From NCBI RefSeq assembly GCF_015645385.1, contig NZ_JADOET010000018.1:1-64000 (forward strand): a DNA stretch of 64,000 bases. The letters are read 5' to 3'. The notes under the pieces are model-generated. The model saw only the letters and a list, made by a program, of their open reading frames with translations. It was not told the origin of the DNA and made no database searches. The translations under genes and the position numbers were made by a program. The stretch is from Winogradskyella marina. Its GTDB lineage: Bacteria; Bacteroidota; Bacteroidia; Flavobacteriales; Flavobacteriaceae. Positions 45,317-54,400 of this stretch are shown here, piece after piece (the stretch's first letter is position 1; each line of letters begins with the position of its first letter).

Positions 45317-45739
45317 TTAAAATTCAATTATTGGTTGATCGGTAGGTTGGTTTTTAGTCCAACTTTTTAAAACGTTGATATGATACTTCAGCATCATTAA
45401 ATTACGGTTTTCAGATACTGAGACATAATCTTCACTAATATGTTTAACCGTTGTGTCGTCGTCGTGCTGAGACAGTGCTAAGGCAACACTCTCCATTATT
45501 TTCTTGTCAATATCCTGCTCAACTTCTTGAATAGATCTTCCTTCTGTTTTAATACCTAAGCCGTTTAAAACCTTACATACAGTATTATAATCAGAATTCT
45601 TATCAAGGATATGGTTATTTCTTATAGTAATTCGAGTTGAACTTACATGTTGTGGTTTCTTTCCAAAGATTAAATCTTTTAGCTTAAATTTATACTTGTA
45701 ATAATACTTCTCGAATTTTGTAATTTTCTTGTATTGCAT
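45317..45739 (-). CDS. Unknown 140-residue protein between integrase and cargo
   Basis: Basic N-terminus (MQYKKITKFEKYYYKYKFKLKD), then a mixed helical region with an acidic patch (LSQHDDDTTVKHISEDYVS). There is no signal peptide and no known motif. It is the first gene after the integrase in the same direction, separated from it by a 175-base region with palindromes (45796-45863) that may hold its promoter or a cis-acting site. Confidence 0.55.
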   Translation of the reverse strand: MQYKKITKFEKYYYKYKFKLKDLIFGKKPQHVSSTRITIRNNHILDKNSDYNTVCKVLNGLGIKTEGRSIQEVEQDIDKKIMESVALALSQHDDDTTVKHISEDYVSVSENRNLMMLKYHINVLKSWTKNQPTDQPIIEF

Positions 45740-45795
45740 AATTTTAACGCTTTAAAATTACACCAATAAAAGATTTGGAAGTTGCACATTATTTT

Positions 45796-45863
45796 GACAG
45801 ACTGTCCACATCTTTTGACCACCGTGGACTCTCGTCTCGGTTGGTATCTTATTAAGATAAGAT
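45796..45863. other. Cluster of palindromes downstream of the integrase
   Basis: GACAG-A-CTGTC (45796-45806), GTCCAC/GTGGAC (45804-45809 and 45824-45829) and ATCTTAT-TAAG-ATAAGAT (45846-45863) follow one another in a locally GC-richer stretch of a very AT-rich element. No T-run follows, so they are not terminators. They could be a transfer or replication origin, or regulator sites. Confidence 0.45.
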
Positions 45864-45914
45864 TCTTGATGTATGAATTATTTATTTAGGTAAATATAAT
45901 AAAACATCTTAAGC

Positions 45915-47207
45915 TTATTTATTAGATGAACGTTTATCCCAATAATCTTTTTGCTGTTTCGCATATTCCACCTGAGTTCTCTTAATATAACCAAGGAACT
46001 CCTTTTCAGTTGCATGCCCTGTAATCTTCATAATAGTTAGTGTCGGAAGTTTTCCATACATATTAGTTGCAAAACTTCTTCTACCTACATGCGAAGAGAT
46101 TAAATCACACTTAGGATACTTACCTTTAGTTTTTCGATGAACAACAACTTTCTTACCATTTTCTAAAATTTCACGAGGCATAACTTTAGCTCCTGAAACC
46201 AACTTAGTAATTCCTACCTCCCTACAAACAGTCTTTATATAATTATTAAATTTTTGAGGAAATATTCTTAAGGGAAATTGACCATCCCTTTTATTTAAAA
46301 TACTTCTGATATAAGGGTTTACATGAATCAATACAGGTGTTTCTGTTTTCTTAGTTGACAACTCTATAAATTCATCATCTTTAATGTAAGTAGAATCAAG
46401 TTTTAATAGATCAGAAACTCGTAAACCTGTCCAAACAGCTATAATTAGCCAATCTCTCGCATTGTCTAGTTTTTGATCTTTGAACTCATGAGAAAAAATA
46501 GAATATATCTCATCTTCAGTTAAATAAACATCTTGTGTTCTATTAGAAGGTGCTTTAAATAGTTTGCTTTTATAATCTTTGGACACCTCATAACCTTTCA
46601 TTTCTGCTTCACGGCAAAGTTGAGCTACGTATTTTACATACCTCCCAATAGTATTAGGTGACAAATGATGCTTATTTGTTAAATAACTTATAAAACGCTG
46701 ATTAAAAGCAACATTTATATCCTTTAGTTTTATTTTTTTAGAAAGTTCATCCTGTAGCCCAATTAATTTCACTTTTAATGATTCAAAATATTTAACTGTT
46801 CTTACATCTAGATCTCCATTATCAACCCTTTTTTGTATACCATTTATATATTGATCTAAAAATGGTAATAAATAAATTTCAGAGTTAATCTTGTCATCAT
46901 CAAAATTTTGATTAAAAAAATTCTTGATTGCCGATCTTAACCATTTCGTGTTAATCACGGTACCTTCAAGATTATCATTCTCAAACTCTTTATTAATATG
47001 AACTTTTAAGTCTCTAAGTTTCTTATTTAAATTACCGTAATCTAACTTATCAGTCTGATTAATCTGCTCTTTAGCTACACTCCATTTCCCTTTAGGTATC
47101 TTTATACCTGTTGAAACTTCATAGTCCGCTCCTAGTCCTGGTTTAAATCTTAAATAGATTGACTCTCCACTTTTGTTTTGTCTTACTCTATATTTTATTG
47201 AAGCCAT
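45915..47207 (-). CDS. int: Tyrosine recombinase (integrase) of the element
   Basis: Site-specific integrase of 430 residues. An N-terminal arm-binding domain (about 1-100) precedes a SAM-like core-binding domain (about 110-215). The catalytic domain has R263 in WTGLRVSDLLKL, the lysine of the beta-hairpin (TKKTE near 286), H373 and R376 in SSHVGRRSFA, H398 in ITGHAT and Y407 in FLGYIKRT. All catalytic residues are present. It is about 170 bases inside attR and reads away from it, as expected for the enzyme that recombines the 21-bp tRNA-Leu sequence. Confidence 0.96.
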   Translation of the reverse strand: MASIKYRVRQNKSGESIYLRFKPGLGADYEVSTGIKIPKGKWSVAKEQINQTDKLDYGNLNKKLRDLKVHINKEFENDNLEGTVINTKWLRSAIKNFFNQNFDDDKINSEIYLLPFLDQYINGIQKRVDNGDLDVRTVKYFESLKVKLIGLQDELSKKIKLKDINVAFNQRFISYLTNKHHLSPNTIGRYVKYVAQLCREAEMKGYEVSKDYKSKLFKAPSNRTQDVYLTEDEIYSIFSHEFKDQKLDNARDWLIIAVWTGLRVSDLLKLDSTYIKDDEFIELSTKKTETPVLIHVNPYIRSILNKRDGQFPLRIFPQKFNNYIKTVCREVGITKLVSGAKVMPREILENGKKVVVHRKTKGKYPKCDLISSHVGRRSFATNMYGKLPTLTIMKITGHATEKEFLGYIKRTQVEYAKQQKDYWDKRSSNK

Positions 47208-47226
47208 CTGTAGTGATTAATTTTAT

Positions 47227-47245
47227 TACCCCTATTTTTACCCCC
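47227..47245 (+). repeat. Right end-repeat, possible integrase arm site
   Basis: TACCCCTATTTTTACCCCC, matching 30258-30276 with two differences and in the same orientation. It lies 20 bases upstream of the integrase start, so integrase binding here could also repress its own gene. Confidence 0.6.
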
Positions 47246-47377
47246 AATTTACATTAATTTCATTAAATACTAACTATTAAATAAGATTAAAATTAAACAC
47301 CAAACAAACAGAAGTCATTATAAATAAAGATCTAAAGAGACATTAACTATTTAATCAAATTAAATAGAATAAATAGT

Positions 47378-47398
47378 TTCGAGTCTTCTCGTGCGCAC
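47378..47398 (+). repeat. attR (21-bp direct repeat)
   Basis: An exact copy of the tRNA-Leu 3' end (TCGAGTCTTCTCGTGCGCAC preceded by T) without the rest of a tRNA around it. It marks the right end of the element. Confidence 0.93.
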
Positions 47399-47522
47399 AA
47401 TTACCTAAAAACTTACGCTTCATATCCTAAATAAATCACCTGCACGCATTATTTCCTTTCTCCCATTATTCTTTTTTTTTCATAATTTTCGTTAATTCCT
47501 AACTTGGTATTAATATAAATCT

Positions 47523-47530
47523 TATTTTTG
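47523..47530 (+). promoter_or_regulatory. -7 box of the carotenoid operon
   Basis: TATTTTTG fits TAnnTTTG, 21 bases before the regulator ATG. The nearest TTG (47504-47506) gives a 16-base spacer, shorter than usual, which may mean an activated or repressed promoter. Confidence 0.5.
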
Positions 47531-47551
47531 TTTAAACTTTTGTAAAAAACA

Positions 47552-48457
47552 ATGAACAACATTAAAGATAAGTTTAGTATTAAGGATCTAGAAAACCTCA
47601 CAGGTATAAAAGCCCACACTATAAGAATATGGGAAAAGCGCTACAATCTTCTCGAACCTAAACGTACCGAAACTAATATTAGATATTATGACTTGGCCAG
47701 TTTTCAGAAGTTACTTAACGTAAGTTACCTAAATAATAACGGTTATAAAATTTCAAAAATTGCTACCATTGCGTCTGATAAAATTCCAGCATTAGTAAAA
47801 GAAATTGCGGCAGAAAGCAACACAGACAACCATGCTATAAATGCATTTAAATTGTCTATGCTAAATTTTGATCAAAGTTTATTTTACAAAACTTATAAAT
47901 CGCTACTTTCTGAAAAGACGTTTGAAGAGATTTTTTACAACATTTTTATCCCGCTTTTAACTGAAATTGGATTGTTATGGCAAACCGACACTATAACTCC
48001 TGCTCACGAGCATTTTATTTCACAACTTATTCGTCAGAAAATTCTAATTAACACAGAAAAGCTACAAGAAAATCAAAACTATAATTCAGACAAAACCTTT
48101 GTATTGTATTTACCAGATAACGAAATACACGACATTGGTTTAACATATATTAATCATGAAGTAATTAGACATGGTTATCGATCCATTTATTTAGGTCAAA
48201 GTATTCCTATTGAGAGTTTAATTGATCTTAAAAATTATTACAACAATATTGTATTTATTTCTTATTTTACGATAAAACCAGAAAAAGAAAATCTATCTGA
48301 TTATTTTCAGAAATTTTCTGATCTCATATTAACGTCACCAGACACAGAGTTTTGGGTATTGGGAAGTATGCTCAGTTATATTGACAAAGACAAATTACCT
48401 AAACAAGTAAAAGCATTTAGCTCTATTAAAAGTTTTACCAACACTTTAGAAAATTAA
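47552..48457 (+). CDS. MerR-family regulator with a B12-binding domain (CarH-like)
   Basis: A 301-residue predicted light-responsive repressor. A MerR helix-turn-helix (about 8-75; FSIKDLENLTGIKAHTIRIW, WEKRYNLLEPKRT) is followed by a helical domain with the Wx9EH signature (W143, E153, H154). A cobalamin-binding domain follows, with ExHxxG as E191-I-H193-D-I-G196. These are the marks of CarH, which binds adenosylcobalamin and releases DNA in light. The residue after the Trp, His132 in Thermus CarH and a light-state cobalt ligand, is Gln144 here. The stop overlaps the crtI ATG (TAATG), so it heads the operon it presumably controls. Confidence 0.88.
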   Translation: MNNIKDKFSIKDLENLTGIKAHTIRIWEKRYNLLEPKRTETNIRYYDLASFQKLLNVSYLNNNGYKISKIATIASDKIPALVKEIAAESNTDNHAINAFKLSMLNFDQSLFYKTYKSLLSEKTFEEIFYNIFIPLLTEIGLLWQTDTITPAHEHFISQLIRQKILINTEKLQENQNYNSDKTFVLYLPDNEIHDIGLTYINHEVIRHGYRSIYLGQSIPIESLIDLKNYYNNIVFISYFTIKPEKENLSDYFQKFSDLILTSPDTEFWVLGSMLSYIDKDKLPKQVKAFSSIKSFTNTLEN

Positions 48458-49917
48458 TGACTAAAACAGTATCCATAATAGGTTCAGGATTTTCAGCTTT
48501 ATCAGCAGCCTGCTATTTAGCCAAAGCTGGTTACAAGGTGTCTATGTTTGAAAAAAACAGTACAGTTGGTGGCAGAGCACGACAACTTAAAAAAGATGGT
48601 TTTACCTTTGATATTGGTCCAAGTTGGTATTGGATGCCAGATATTTTTGAAAAATTCTTTAAAGACTTCGGAAAGACAGTTAATGACTATTATGAATTAG
48701 ACAAATTGAGTCCTGCCTATAAAATTTTCTTTGCAGATGATATTATTACTGTTGGAGATCATATGGATCAAATTTGTATGGAATTTGAACGAATTGAGAA
48801 GGGCAGCTCAAAACCACTTCAACAATTTATAGCCACAGCTCAAGACAATTACAATATCGCTATAAATAAAATTGTTTTAAAACCTGGCCTTTCCCCTTTT
48901 GAATTGGTAACCAAAGACACCATTACTCGTTTAGACCAGTTTTATAAAACGATTAGTTCTGAAGTTCGTAAGAAGTTTAAGAATCCCAAACTAATTTCAA
49001 CATTAGAATTTCCTGTTTTGTTCTTAGGCGCTAAACCCAATCAAACACCATCGTTTTATAGTTTTATGAACTTTGCCGATTTTGGTTTAGGAACTTGGCA
49101 CCCTAAAGGTGGCATGTACGAAATAGTTAAAGCCATGAAGCGTTTGGCTGAAAGCTTAGGTGTCACAATTCACACCAACAGTAATGTCGAAAAAATTAGT
49201 GTCGAGAATAAGAAAGCGAAAAGCCTAACAGTTAATGGACAAGTTATTAGTTCTGATGTCATTCTTAGTGGTGCCGATTATCATCATTCTGAAACGCTCT
49301 TAGACAAAAATTACAGGCAGTACAGTGAATCTTACTGGGAAAGCAGAACATTTGCCCCTTCATCTCTTCTCTTTTATGTTGGTTTTAATCAAAAACTGAA
49401 AAACATAGAACATCACAATCTTTTCTTTGATACCGATTTTGAAAATCATGCTGAAGAAATTTATGATGATCCTAAATGGCCTAAAAATCCATTATTTTAT
49501 GCTAACTTTCCTTCTGTAACAGATGAAAGCATGGCACCTGAACATTGTGAAAACGGATTTTTCCTAATTCCAATTGCTCCAGGACTAGAAGACACACCAG
49601 AGCTACGTCAGCAATATTTCGACCTTATTATGAGTCGTTTTGAAAAACGAACAGAACAGGACGTTAAAAACCACATCCTATTTAAAGAATCGTATTGTGT
49701 TACTGATTTTATTAACGATTACAATTCTTATAAGGGGAACGCCTACGGTATGGCAAACACCTTAATGCAAACTGCATTTTTAAGGCCAAAATTAAAAAGT
49801 AAAAAAGTAGATGGACTTTATTTCACAGGGCAACTCACTGTGCCTGGACCAGGAGTTCCACCTGCTTTGATTTCAGGAAAGCTAGTTGCTCAACTGATTC
49901 AAAACAATGAAGTTTAA
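48457..49917 (+). CDS. crtI: Phytoene desaturase
   Basis: FAD-dependent desaturase that converts phytoene to lycopene, 486 residues, membrane-associated. The N-terminal dinucleotide-binding motif is IIGSGFSALSAACYLAKAG followed by FEKNSTVGGRA. The C-terminal family signature is GLYFTGQLTVPGPGVPPALISG. GPSWYWMPDIFEKFF and KGGMYEIVKAMKRLAE are also typical of CrtI. It sits between the regulator and phytoene synthase in one operon. Confidence 0.95.
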   Translation: MTKTVSIIGSGFSALSAACYLAKAGYKVSMFEKNSTVGGRARQLKKDGFTFDIGPSWYWMPDIFEKFFKDFGKTVNDYYELDKLSPAYKIFFADDIITVGDHMDQICMEFERIEKGSSKPLQQFIATAQDNYNIAINKIVLKPGLSPFELVTKDTITRLDQFYKTISSEVRKKFKNPKLISTLEFPVLFLGAKPNQTPSFYSFMNFADFGLGTWHPKGGMYEIVKAMKRLAESLGVTIHTNSNVEKISVENKKAKSLTVNGQVISSDVILSGADYHHSETLLDKNYRQYSESYWESRTFAPSSLLFYVGFNQKLKNIEHHNLFFDTDFENHAEEIYDDPKWPKNPLFYANFPSVTDESMAPEHCENGFFLIPIAPGLEDTPELRQQYFDLIMSRFEKRTEQDVKNHILFKESYCVTDFINDYNSYKGNAYGMANTLMQTAFLRPKLKSKKVDGLYFTGQLTVPGPGVPPALISGKLVAQLIQNNEV

Positions 49918-49936
49918 CAACTAAAAAATTACACTT

Positions 49937-50776
49937 ATGAAATTAATTTTTGACCATGTTTCCCACACTTGTAGTAAGGCTGTCACACAAGCTTACAGTA
50001 CCTCATTCTCAATGGCGACTAAAATGCTTTCCCTTAGTATTAGGCAAGACATATACAATATTTATGGTTTTGTTAGATTTGCTGATGAAATTGTAGATTC
50101 ATTTCATGATTATGATAAAGAAAAACTCTTTAATATGTTTGAGAGTGATCTTGAAGCAGCATTAGAACATAAAATTAGCCTTAACCCTATTCTAAATTCT
50201 TTTCAAGAAACCTATCATAAATATGGTATTGATAAACATTTGGTCAATTCGTTTATGGACAGCATGCGTTTAGATCTTCACAAAAAAGATTATTTAACTG
50301 ACGCTGAATACAAAACCTATATTTATGGCTCAGCAGATGTTGTTGGCTTAATGTGCTTAAAAGTTTTTGTAAAAGGAGACAATGCTAAATTTGACGCATT
50401 AAAAGACTCAGCGATGAGCTTGGGATCTGCGTTTCAGAAAGTGAACTTTTTACGAGACCTAAAAGAAGATTTTGAAGACTTAAGTAGAACTTATTTTCCA
50501 AACACTGATTTAAATAAGCTTAATGAAGCTTCAAAAAAGGCCATTATTACTGAAATTGAAGAAGATTTTGCAAAAGGCTTAGAAGGCATTAAACGATTGC
50601 CATTAGAGGCTAAGTTTGGTGTATTTATGGCATATCGATATTATAGTAAACTTTTAGAAAAACTTAAAAAGACACCAGCTTTACAAATAAAATCGACAAG
50701 AATTAGGGTTCCTAATTATAGAAAAATAGAATTATTAACACGCAGTTACGTAAAATATCAATTAAATTTACTGTAA
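49937..50776 (+). CDS. crtB: Phytoene synthase
   Basis: Joins two geranylgeranyl diphosphates to make phytoene, the first committed carotenoid step. 279 residues. The two Asp-rich Mg2+ motifs are DEIVD (50-54) in VRFADEIVDSFHDYD and D-x3-D in NFLRDLKEDFEDLSRTYFP. The early STSFSMATKMLS is the usual substrate-pocket strand. It starts 19 bases after crtI and precedes crtZ by 18, so the genes are one operon. Confidence 0.95.
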   Translation: MKLIFDHVSHTCSKAVTQAYSTSFSMATKMLSLSIRQDIYNIYGFVRFADEIVDSFHDYDKEKLFNMFESDLEAALEHKISLNPILNSFQETYHKYGIDKHLVNSFMDSMRLDLHKKDYLTDAEYKTYIYGSADVVGLMCLKVFVKGDNAKFDALKDSAMSLGSAFQKVNFLRDLKEDFEDLSRTYFPNTDLNKLNEASKKAIITEIEEDFAKGLEGIKRLPLEAKFGVFMAYRYYSKLLEKLKKTPALQIKSTRIRVPNYRKIELLTRSYVKYQLNLL

Positions 50777-50794
50777 CCTTTTAAAGCCTCTATA

Positions 50795-51241
50795 ATGCAA
50801 ACCGTTTTTTGGATATTAATTTTTTTAGGCACCTTCTTTATTATGGAGTTTAATGCGTGGTTTACGCATAAATACATAATGCATGGATTTTTATGGAACC
50901 TACATAAAGACCATCATCAAAAGGATCACGATAGTTGGTTTGAAAGAAATGATGCCTTTTTTGTCTTTTATGCCATTGTAAGCATCCTATGTTTCTATCT
51001 CTGGAGTTATGAAGCTATTTGGTACACCTTGCCAATTGGACTAGGCATACTAGTTTATGGTATGGCTTATTTTATCGTTCATGATATATTTATTCATCAA
51101 CGTTTTAAACTATTTAGAAACGTTGATAATAAATATGCGAGAGGTTTAAGACGTGCGCACAAGATTCATCATAAGCACTTAGGAAAACACAAAGGAGAGA
51201 ATTTTGGAATGCTTATAGTTCCTTTTAAGTATTTTAAATAG
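50795..51241 (+). CDS. crtZ: Beta-carotene hydroxylase
   Basis: Di-iron membrane hydroxylase that converts beta-carotene to zeaxanthin, 148 residues. The histidine clusters of the fatty-acid-hydroxylase fold are all present: HKYIMHGFLWNLHKDHHQKDH is covered by about 25-46, and HDIFIHQRF and RRAHKIHHKH follow. There are three or four membrane helices. It is the last gene of the crt operon, overlapping the convergent thioredoxin gene by eight bases. Zeaxanthin is the common flavobacterial pigment. Confidence 0.94.
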   Translation: MQTVFWILIFLGTFFIMEFNAWFTHKYIMHGFLWNLHKDHHQKDHDSWFERNDAFFVFYAIVSILCFYLWSYEAIWYTLPIGLGILVYGMAYFIVHDIFIHQRFKLFRNVDNKYARGLRRAHKIHHKHLGKHKGENFGMLIVPFKYFK

Positions 51242-51809
51242 GTTGTTCTGAAAGCAATTCGTCGAGCTGACTCCTAACTTTTTTACTATTCCAATCTACA
51301 GCTCCAGACTCATCTACTACAATCTCACCGCTCTTATTAATTATAAAAGTTCTAGGAATTGAATGTACAGATAATTCTAAAGGAGGAGCACTCAATGGGC
51401 TGTAAACTTCAAAATTGAATCCATTTTTAGTTTTGAATTTTTCTACCTTATCAAAATCATCATTAGTTACAAAAAGAAATACAACCTTGTCATTATAGTC
51501 GTTATATACGTCTTGAATACTAGGCATTTCTGCAATACATGGAGGGCACCAAGTCGCCCAAAAGTTTATAAATACCACTTTACCTTTTGTATCCTTAAAA
51601 TCTAAATCTAATTGCGAATCAGAAATTAGTTTCCAGTTAGAATAACTTACCGACTTACGTTCTTCTTTATCGATTATTGAAGATTGATTAAAGTAGCTCA
51701 TGCCTTTATGAACCCAAACTTGAAAAAACGAACGTGTTTGCGGAATTATAAAAAGCAGTATAACAGCTACAAATATAATATTACTCTTAGTCCATCTTTT
51801 CTGTTTCAT
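51234..51809 (-). CDS. Membrane-anchored TlpA/ResA-like thioredoxin
   Basis: A 191-residue protein with one N-terminal membrane helix (about 9-27) and a periplasmic thioredoxin domain. The redox site is C88-P-P-C91 in FINFWATWCPPCIAEMPS, and the cis-proline region reads VHSIPRTFIINKSG. Relatives reduce disulfides in apocytochromes or outer-membrane proteins. It converges on crtZ and appears monocistronic. Confidence 0.92.
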   Translation of the reverse strand: MKQKRWTKSNIIFVAVILLFIIPQTRSFFQVWVHKGMSYFNQSSIIDKEERKSVSYSNWKLISDSQLDLDFKDTKGKVVFINFWATWCPPCIAEMPSIQDVYNDYNDKVVFLFVTNDDFDKVEKFKTKNGFNFEVYSPLSAPPLELSVHSIPRTFIINKSGEIVVDESGAVDWNSKKVRSQLDELLSEQPI

Positions 51810-51866
51810 ACTGAAATTCCATTTTAATAATGGTCGCTATATAATACATTCCTTTCAAAATAAGAT

Positions 51867-51898
51867 ACAAAAAACTCCCAGTTAAAATAACTGGGAGT
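51867..51898 (-). terminator. Terminator of acnA
   Basis: ACTCCCAGTTA and TAACTGGGAGT pair perfectly (51874-51884 and 51888-51898). On the minus strand a T-run follows, about 25 bases past the acnA stop. Confidence 0.92.
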
Positions 51899-51922
51899 CT
51901 ATAAAATATTGCGGTCACTTTA

Positions 51923-54190
51923 TTAAGCGTTTTGCTTCTTAATTAAGTTTAAAGCAGAACCTTCATTATACCATTTAATTTGTGCTTCATTATAGGTATG
52001 ATTTAATGCAATAACATCTTTAGATCCATCTGAGTGCACAATTTCAAGGTGCAATTGTTTGTCTGGTGCAAACTCATTTAAGTCCGTAAAGTTAAATGTA
52101 TCATCTTCTTGAATTAAATCGTAATCTGCTTCATTATCAAAAGTTAAACCTAACATACCTTGTTTTTTAAGGTTGGTTTCATGAATACGCGCAAATGATT
52201 TTACGATAACAGCTGCTACACCTAAATGTCTTGGTTCCATAGCTGCATGCTCTCTTGAAGAACCTTCACCATAGTTATGATCACCAACAACAACTGACCA
52301 AACTCCAGCCGCTTTATATGCTCTTGCTGTATCTGGTACTCCACCAAACTCATCTGTTAATTGATTTTTAACAAAGTTGGTTTTCTTACCGAATGCATTA
52401 ACAGCTCCAATTAAACAGTTGTTAGAAATATTATCTAAATGACCTCTAAATCGTAACCATGGACCAGCCATTGAAATATGATCGGTTGTACATTTACCAA
52501 AGGCTTTAATTAATAACTTAGCCCCTTTAATTTCATTTCCGATAGGCTCAAAAGGAGTTAGTAGCTCTAATCTTTCAGAATTAGGATCTACAGTTACCTC
52601 TAAACCACTTCCATCGGCAACAGGTGCTAAATAACCATTCTCTTTAACTTCAAAACCTTTTGGTGGCAATTCCCATCCTGTTGGTTCTTCGAACATCACT
52701 TCTTCACCATTTTCATTGATAAGTTTATCTGTTAATGGGTTAAAGTCTAAACGTCCAGAAATAGCAATTGCTGCTGTCAATTCTGGTGAAGCAACAAATG
52801 CATGTGTATTTGGATTCCCATCAGCACGCTTAGCAAAGTTTCTATTAAAAGAGTGTACTATACTATTTTTAGGTGCATTTTTAGGGTCATTATATCTTGC
52901 CCATTGTCCGATACAAGGACCACAAGCGTTTGTAAATATTTTAGCATCTAATTCTTTAAATATGCCAAGAATCCCATCACGATCTGCTGTAAATCTTACT
53001 TGCTCAGAACCAGGATTAATTCCTAATTCAGATTTCATTTTTAAGCCTTTATCTAAAGCTTGTTGTGCAATAGATGATGCTCTCGATAAATCTTCGTAAG
53101 ATGAATTAGTACACGAACCAATAAGTCCCCATTCTACTTGTAATGGCCATTCATTTTCAGTAGCTTTTTTAGTCATATCACTACCTACTTCAGTAGATAA
53201 GTCTGGTGTAAAAGGGCCATTTAATAATGGTCCTAATTCAGATAAGTTAATTTCTATAACCTGATCGAAATACTGTTCTGGATTAGCGTATACTTCATCA
53301 TCTGCTGTTAAGTATGGTCTAATAGCATTTGCTGCATCTGCAACATCTGCTCTTTCGGTAGCACGTAAATAACGTTCCATAGAATCATCGTAACCAAATG
53401 TAGACGTCGTCGCTCCTATTTCAGCTCCCATGTTACAAATTGTTCCTTTACCTGTACAAGACATTGATGTTGCACCAGGACCAAAATATTCTACAATCGC
53501 ACCTGTTCCACCTTTTACAGTTAGAATTTCAGCGACTTTTAAAATAACATCTTTTGGCGCTGTCCAACCTGAAAGTTTTCCGGTTAACTTCACACCAATC
53601 AACTTAGGAAATTTAAGCTCCCAAGCCATTCCTGCCATGACATCAACAGCATCAGCTCCACCAACTCCAATAGCAACCATTCCTAATCCACCTGCATTTA
53701 CAGTATGTGAATCTGTACCAATCATCATTCCACCAGGAAATGCATAATTTTCTAATACCACTTGATGAATAATACCAGCACCTGGTTTCCAGAATCCAAT
53801 ACCATATTTATTAGATACCGATTCTAAAAAGTTAAATACCTCACTACTCGTTTGGTTTGCGTGTTTTAAATCTGTATCAGCACCATCTTTAGCTTGAATT
53901 AAGTGATCACAATGAACTGTAGTTGGTACAGCCACTTTAGGTTTTCCTGCTTGCATAAACTGTAATAACGCCATTTGCGCAGTTGCATCTTGACAAGCTA
54001 CACGGTCTGGAGCAAAGTCTACATAATCCTTTCCTCTGGTAAACGCTTTATTAGGTTTTCCATCCCACAAATGTGAGTAAAGTATTTTTTCTGAAAGTGT
54101 CAATGGCTTACCAACAATCGCTTTAGCTGCATCAACGCGCTCAGTCATGTTAGCATAAACCTCTTTAATCATATCAATATCAAATGCCAT
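51923..54190 (-). CDS. acnA: Aconitate hydratase (AcnA / mitochondrial type)
   Basis: TCA-cycle enzyme converting citrate to isocitrate through a 4Fe-4S cluster. At 755 residues it matches mitochondrial-type aconitases rather than the longer bacterial AcnA. Cluster ligands are visible in [16 protein letters not shown] and [34 protein letters not shown] and [18 protein letters not shown] are the classical aconitase blocks. It has its own terminator and a gap of about 210 bases from acnB, so separate transcription is possible. Confidence 0.95.
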   Translation of the reverse strand: MAFDIDMIKEVYANMTERVDAAKAIVGKPLTLSEKILYSHLWDGKPNKAFTRGKDYVDFAPDRVACQDATAQMALLQFMQAGKPKVAVPTTVHCDHLIQAKDGADTDLKHANQTSSEVFNFLESVSNKYGIGFWKPGAGIIHQVVLENYAFPGGMMIGTDSHTVNAGGLGMVAIGVGGADAVDVMAGMAWELKFPKLIGVKLTGKLSGWTAPKDVILKVAEILTVKGGTGAIVEYFGPGATSMSCTGKGTICNMGAEIGATTSTFGYDDSMERYLRATERADVADAANAIRPYLTADDEVYANPEQYFDQVIEINLSELGPLLNGPFTPDLSTEVGSDMTKKATENEWPLQVEWGLIGSCTNSSYEDLSRASSIAQQALDKGLKMKSELGINPGSEQVRFTADRDGILGIFKELDAKIFTNACGPCIGQWARYNDPKNAPKNSIVHSFNRNFAKRADGNPNTHAFVASPELTAAIAISGRLDFNPLTDKLINENGEEVMFEEPTGWELPPKGFEVKENGYLAPVADGSGLEVTVDPNSERLELLTPFEPIGNEIKGAKLLIKAFGKCTTDHISMAGPWLRFRGHLDNISNNCLIGAVNAFGKKTNFVKNQLTDEFGGVPDTARAYKAAGVWSVVVGDHNYGEGSSREHAAMEPRHLGVAAVIVKSFARIHETNLKKQGMLGLTFDNEADYDLIQEDDTFNFTDLNEFAPDKQLHLEIVHSDGSKDVIALNHTYNEAQIKWYNEGSALNLIKKQNA

Positions 54191-54345
54191 AGTCTTTTTT
54201 TTAAATTTTAATTCTACTAATATACAAAATGCAATAGTACTTTAAAAGCGTTCGATACATATAATAGCGATAGTGGAATAGGAATTTTCTATATATAATT
54301 ATTCTAAATTGGAAACAAGGTTTTGTGGAAATAAAACGTATTAAA

Positions 54346-54377
54346 AAACAAAAAGCCTGAATCTAAAATTCAGGCTT
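54346..54377 (-). terminator. Terminator of acnB
   Basis: AAGCCTGAAT and ATTCAGGCTT pair around a CTAAA loop. On the minus strand the T-rich tract follows. It lies just past the acnB stop. Confidence 0.9.
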
Positions 54378-54400
54378 TAACTTATAGTATAAAATATTAA

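Larger units (their letters stand above)
30170..47398. mobile_element. tRNA-Leu integrative element carrying a type I RM system
   Basis: About 17.2 kb bounded by a perfect 21-bp direct repeat (30170-30190 and 47378-47398), the left copy being the tRNA-Leu 3' end. A tyrosine recombinase sits just inside the right end, and an excisionase-like gene and a polymerase-like replication gene lie in the left part. The cargo is a type I RM operon with embedded protease and membrane genes, a PLD-like protein and unknowns. No relaxase, conjugation, phage structural or transposase gene is visible. It may therefore be a genomic island, a mobilizable element depending on helpers, or a satellite. Genes in the element are noticeably richer in AT and in AGA/ATA-type codons than many flanking genes. 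Confidence 0.92.

Noticed and set aside
30170..47398. Prophage
   Set aside because: No capsid, terminase, portal, tail or lysis gene can be recognised; the content fits an integrative element or island.
53430..53747. Plus-strand frames inside acnA and acnB
   Set aside because: Antisense to strongly conserved enzymes; Pro/Ser-rich shadow peptides.
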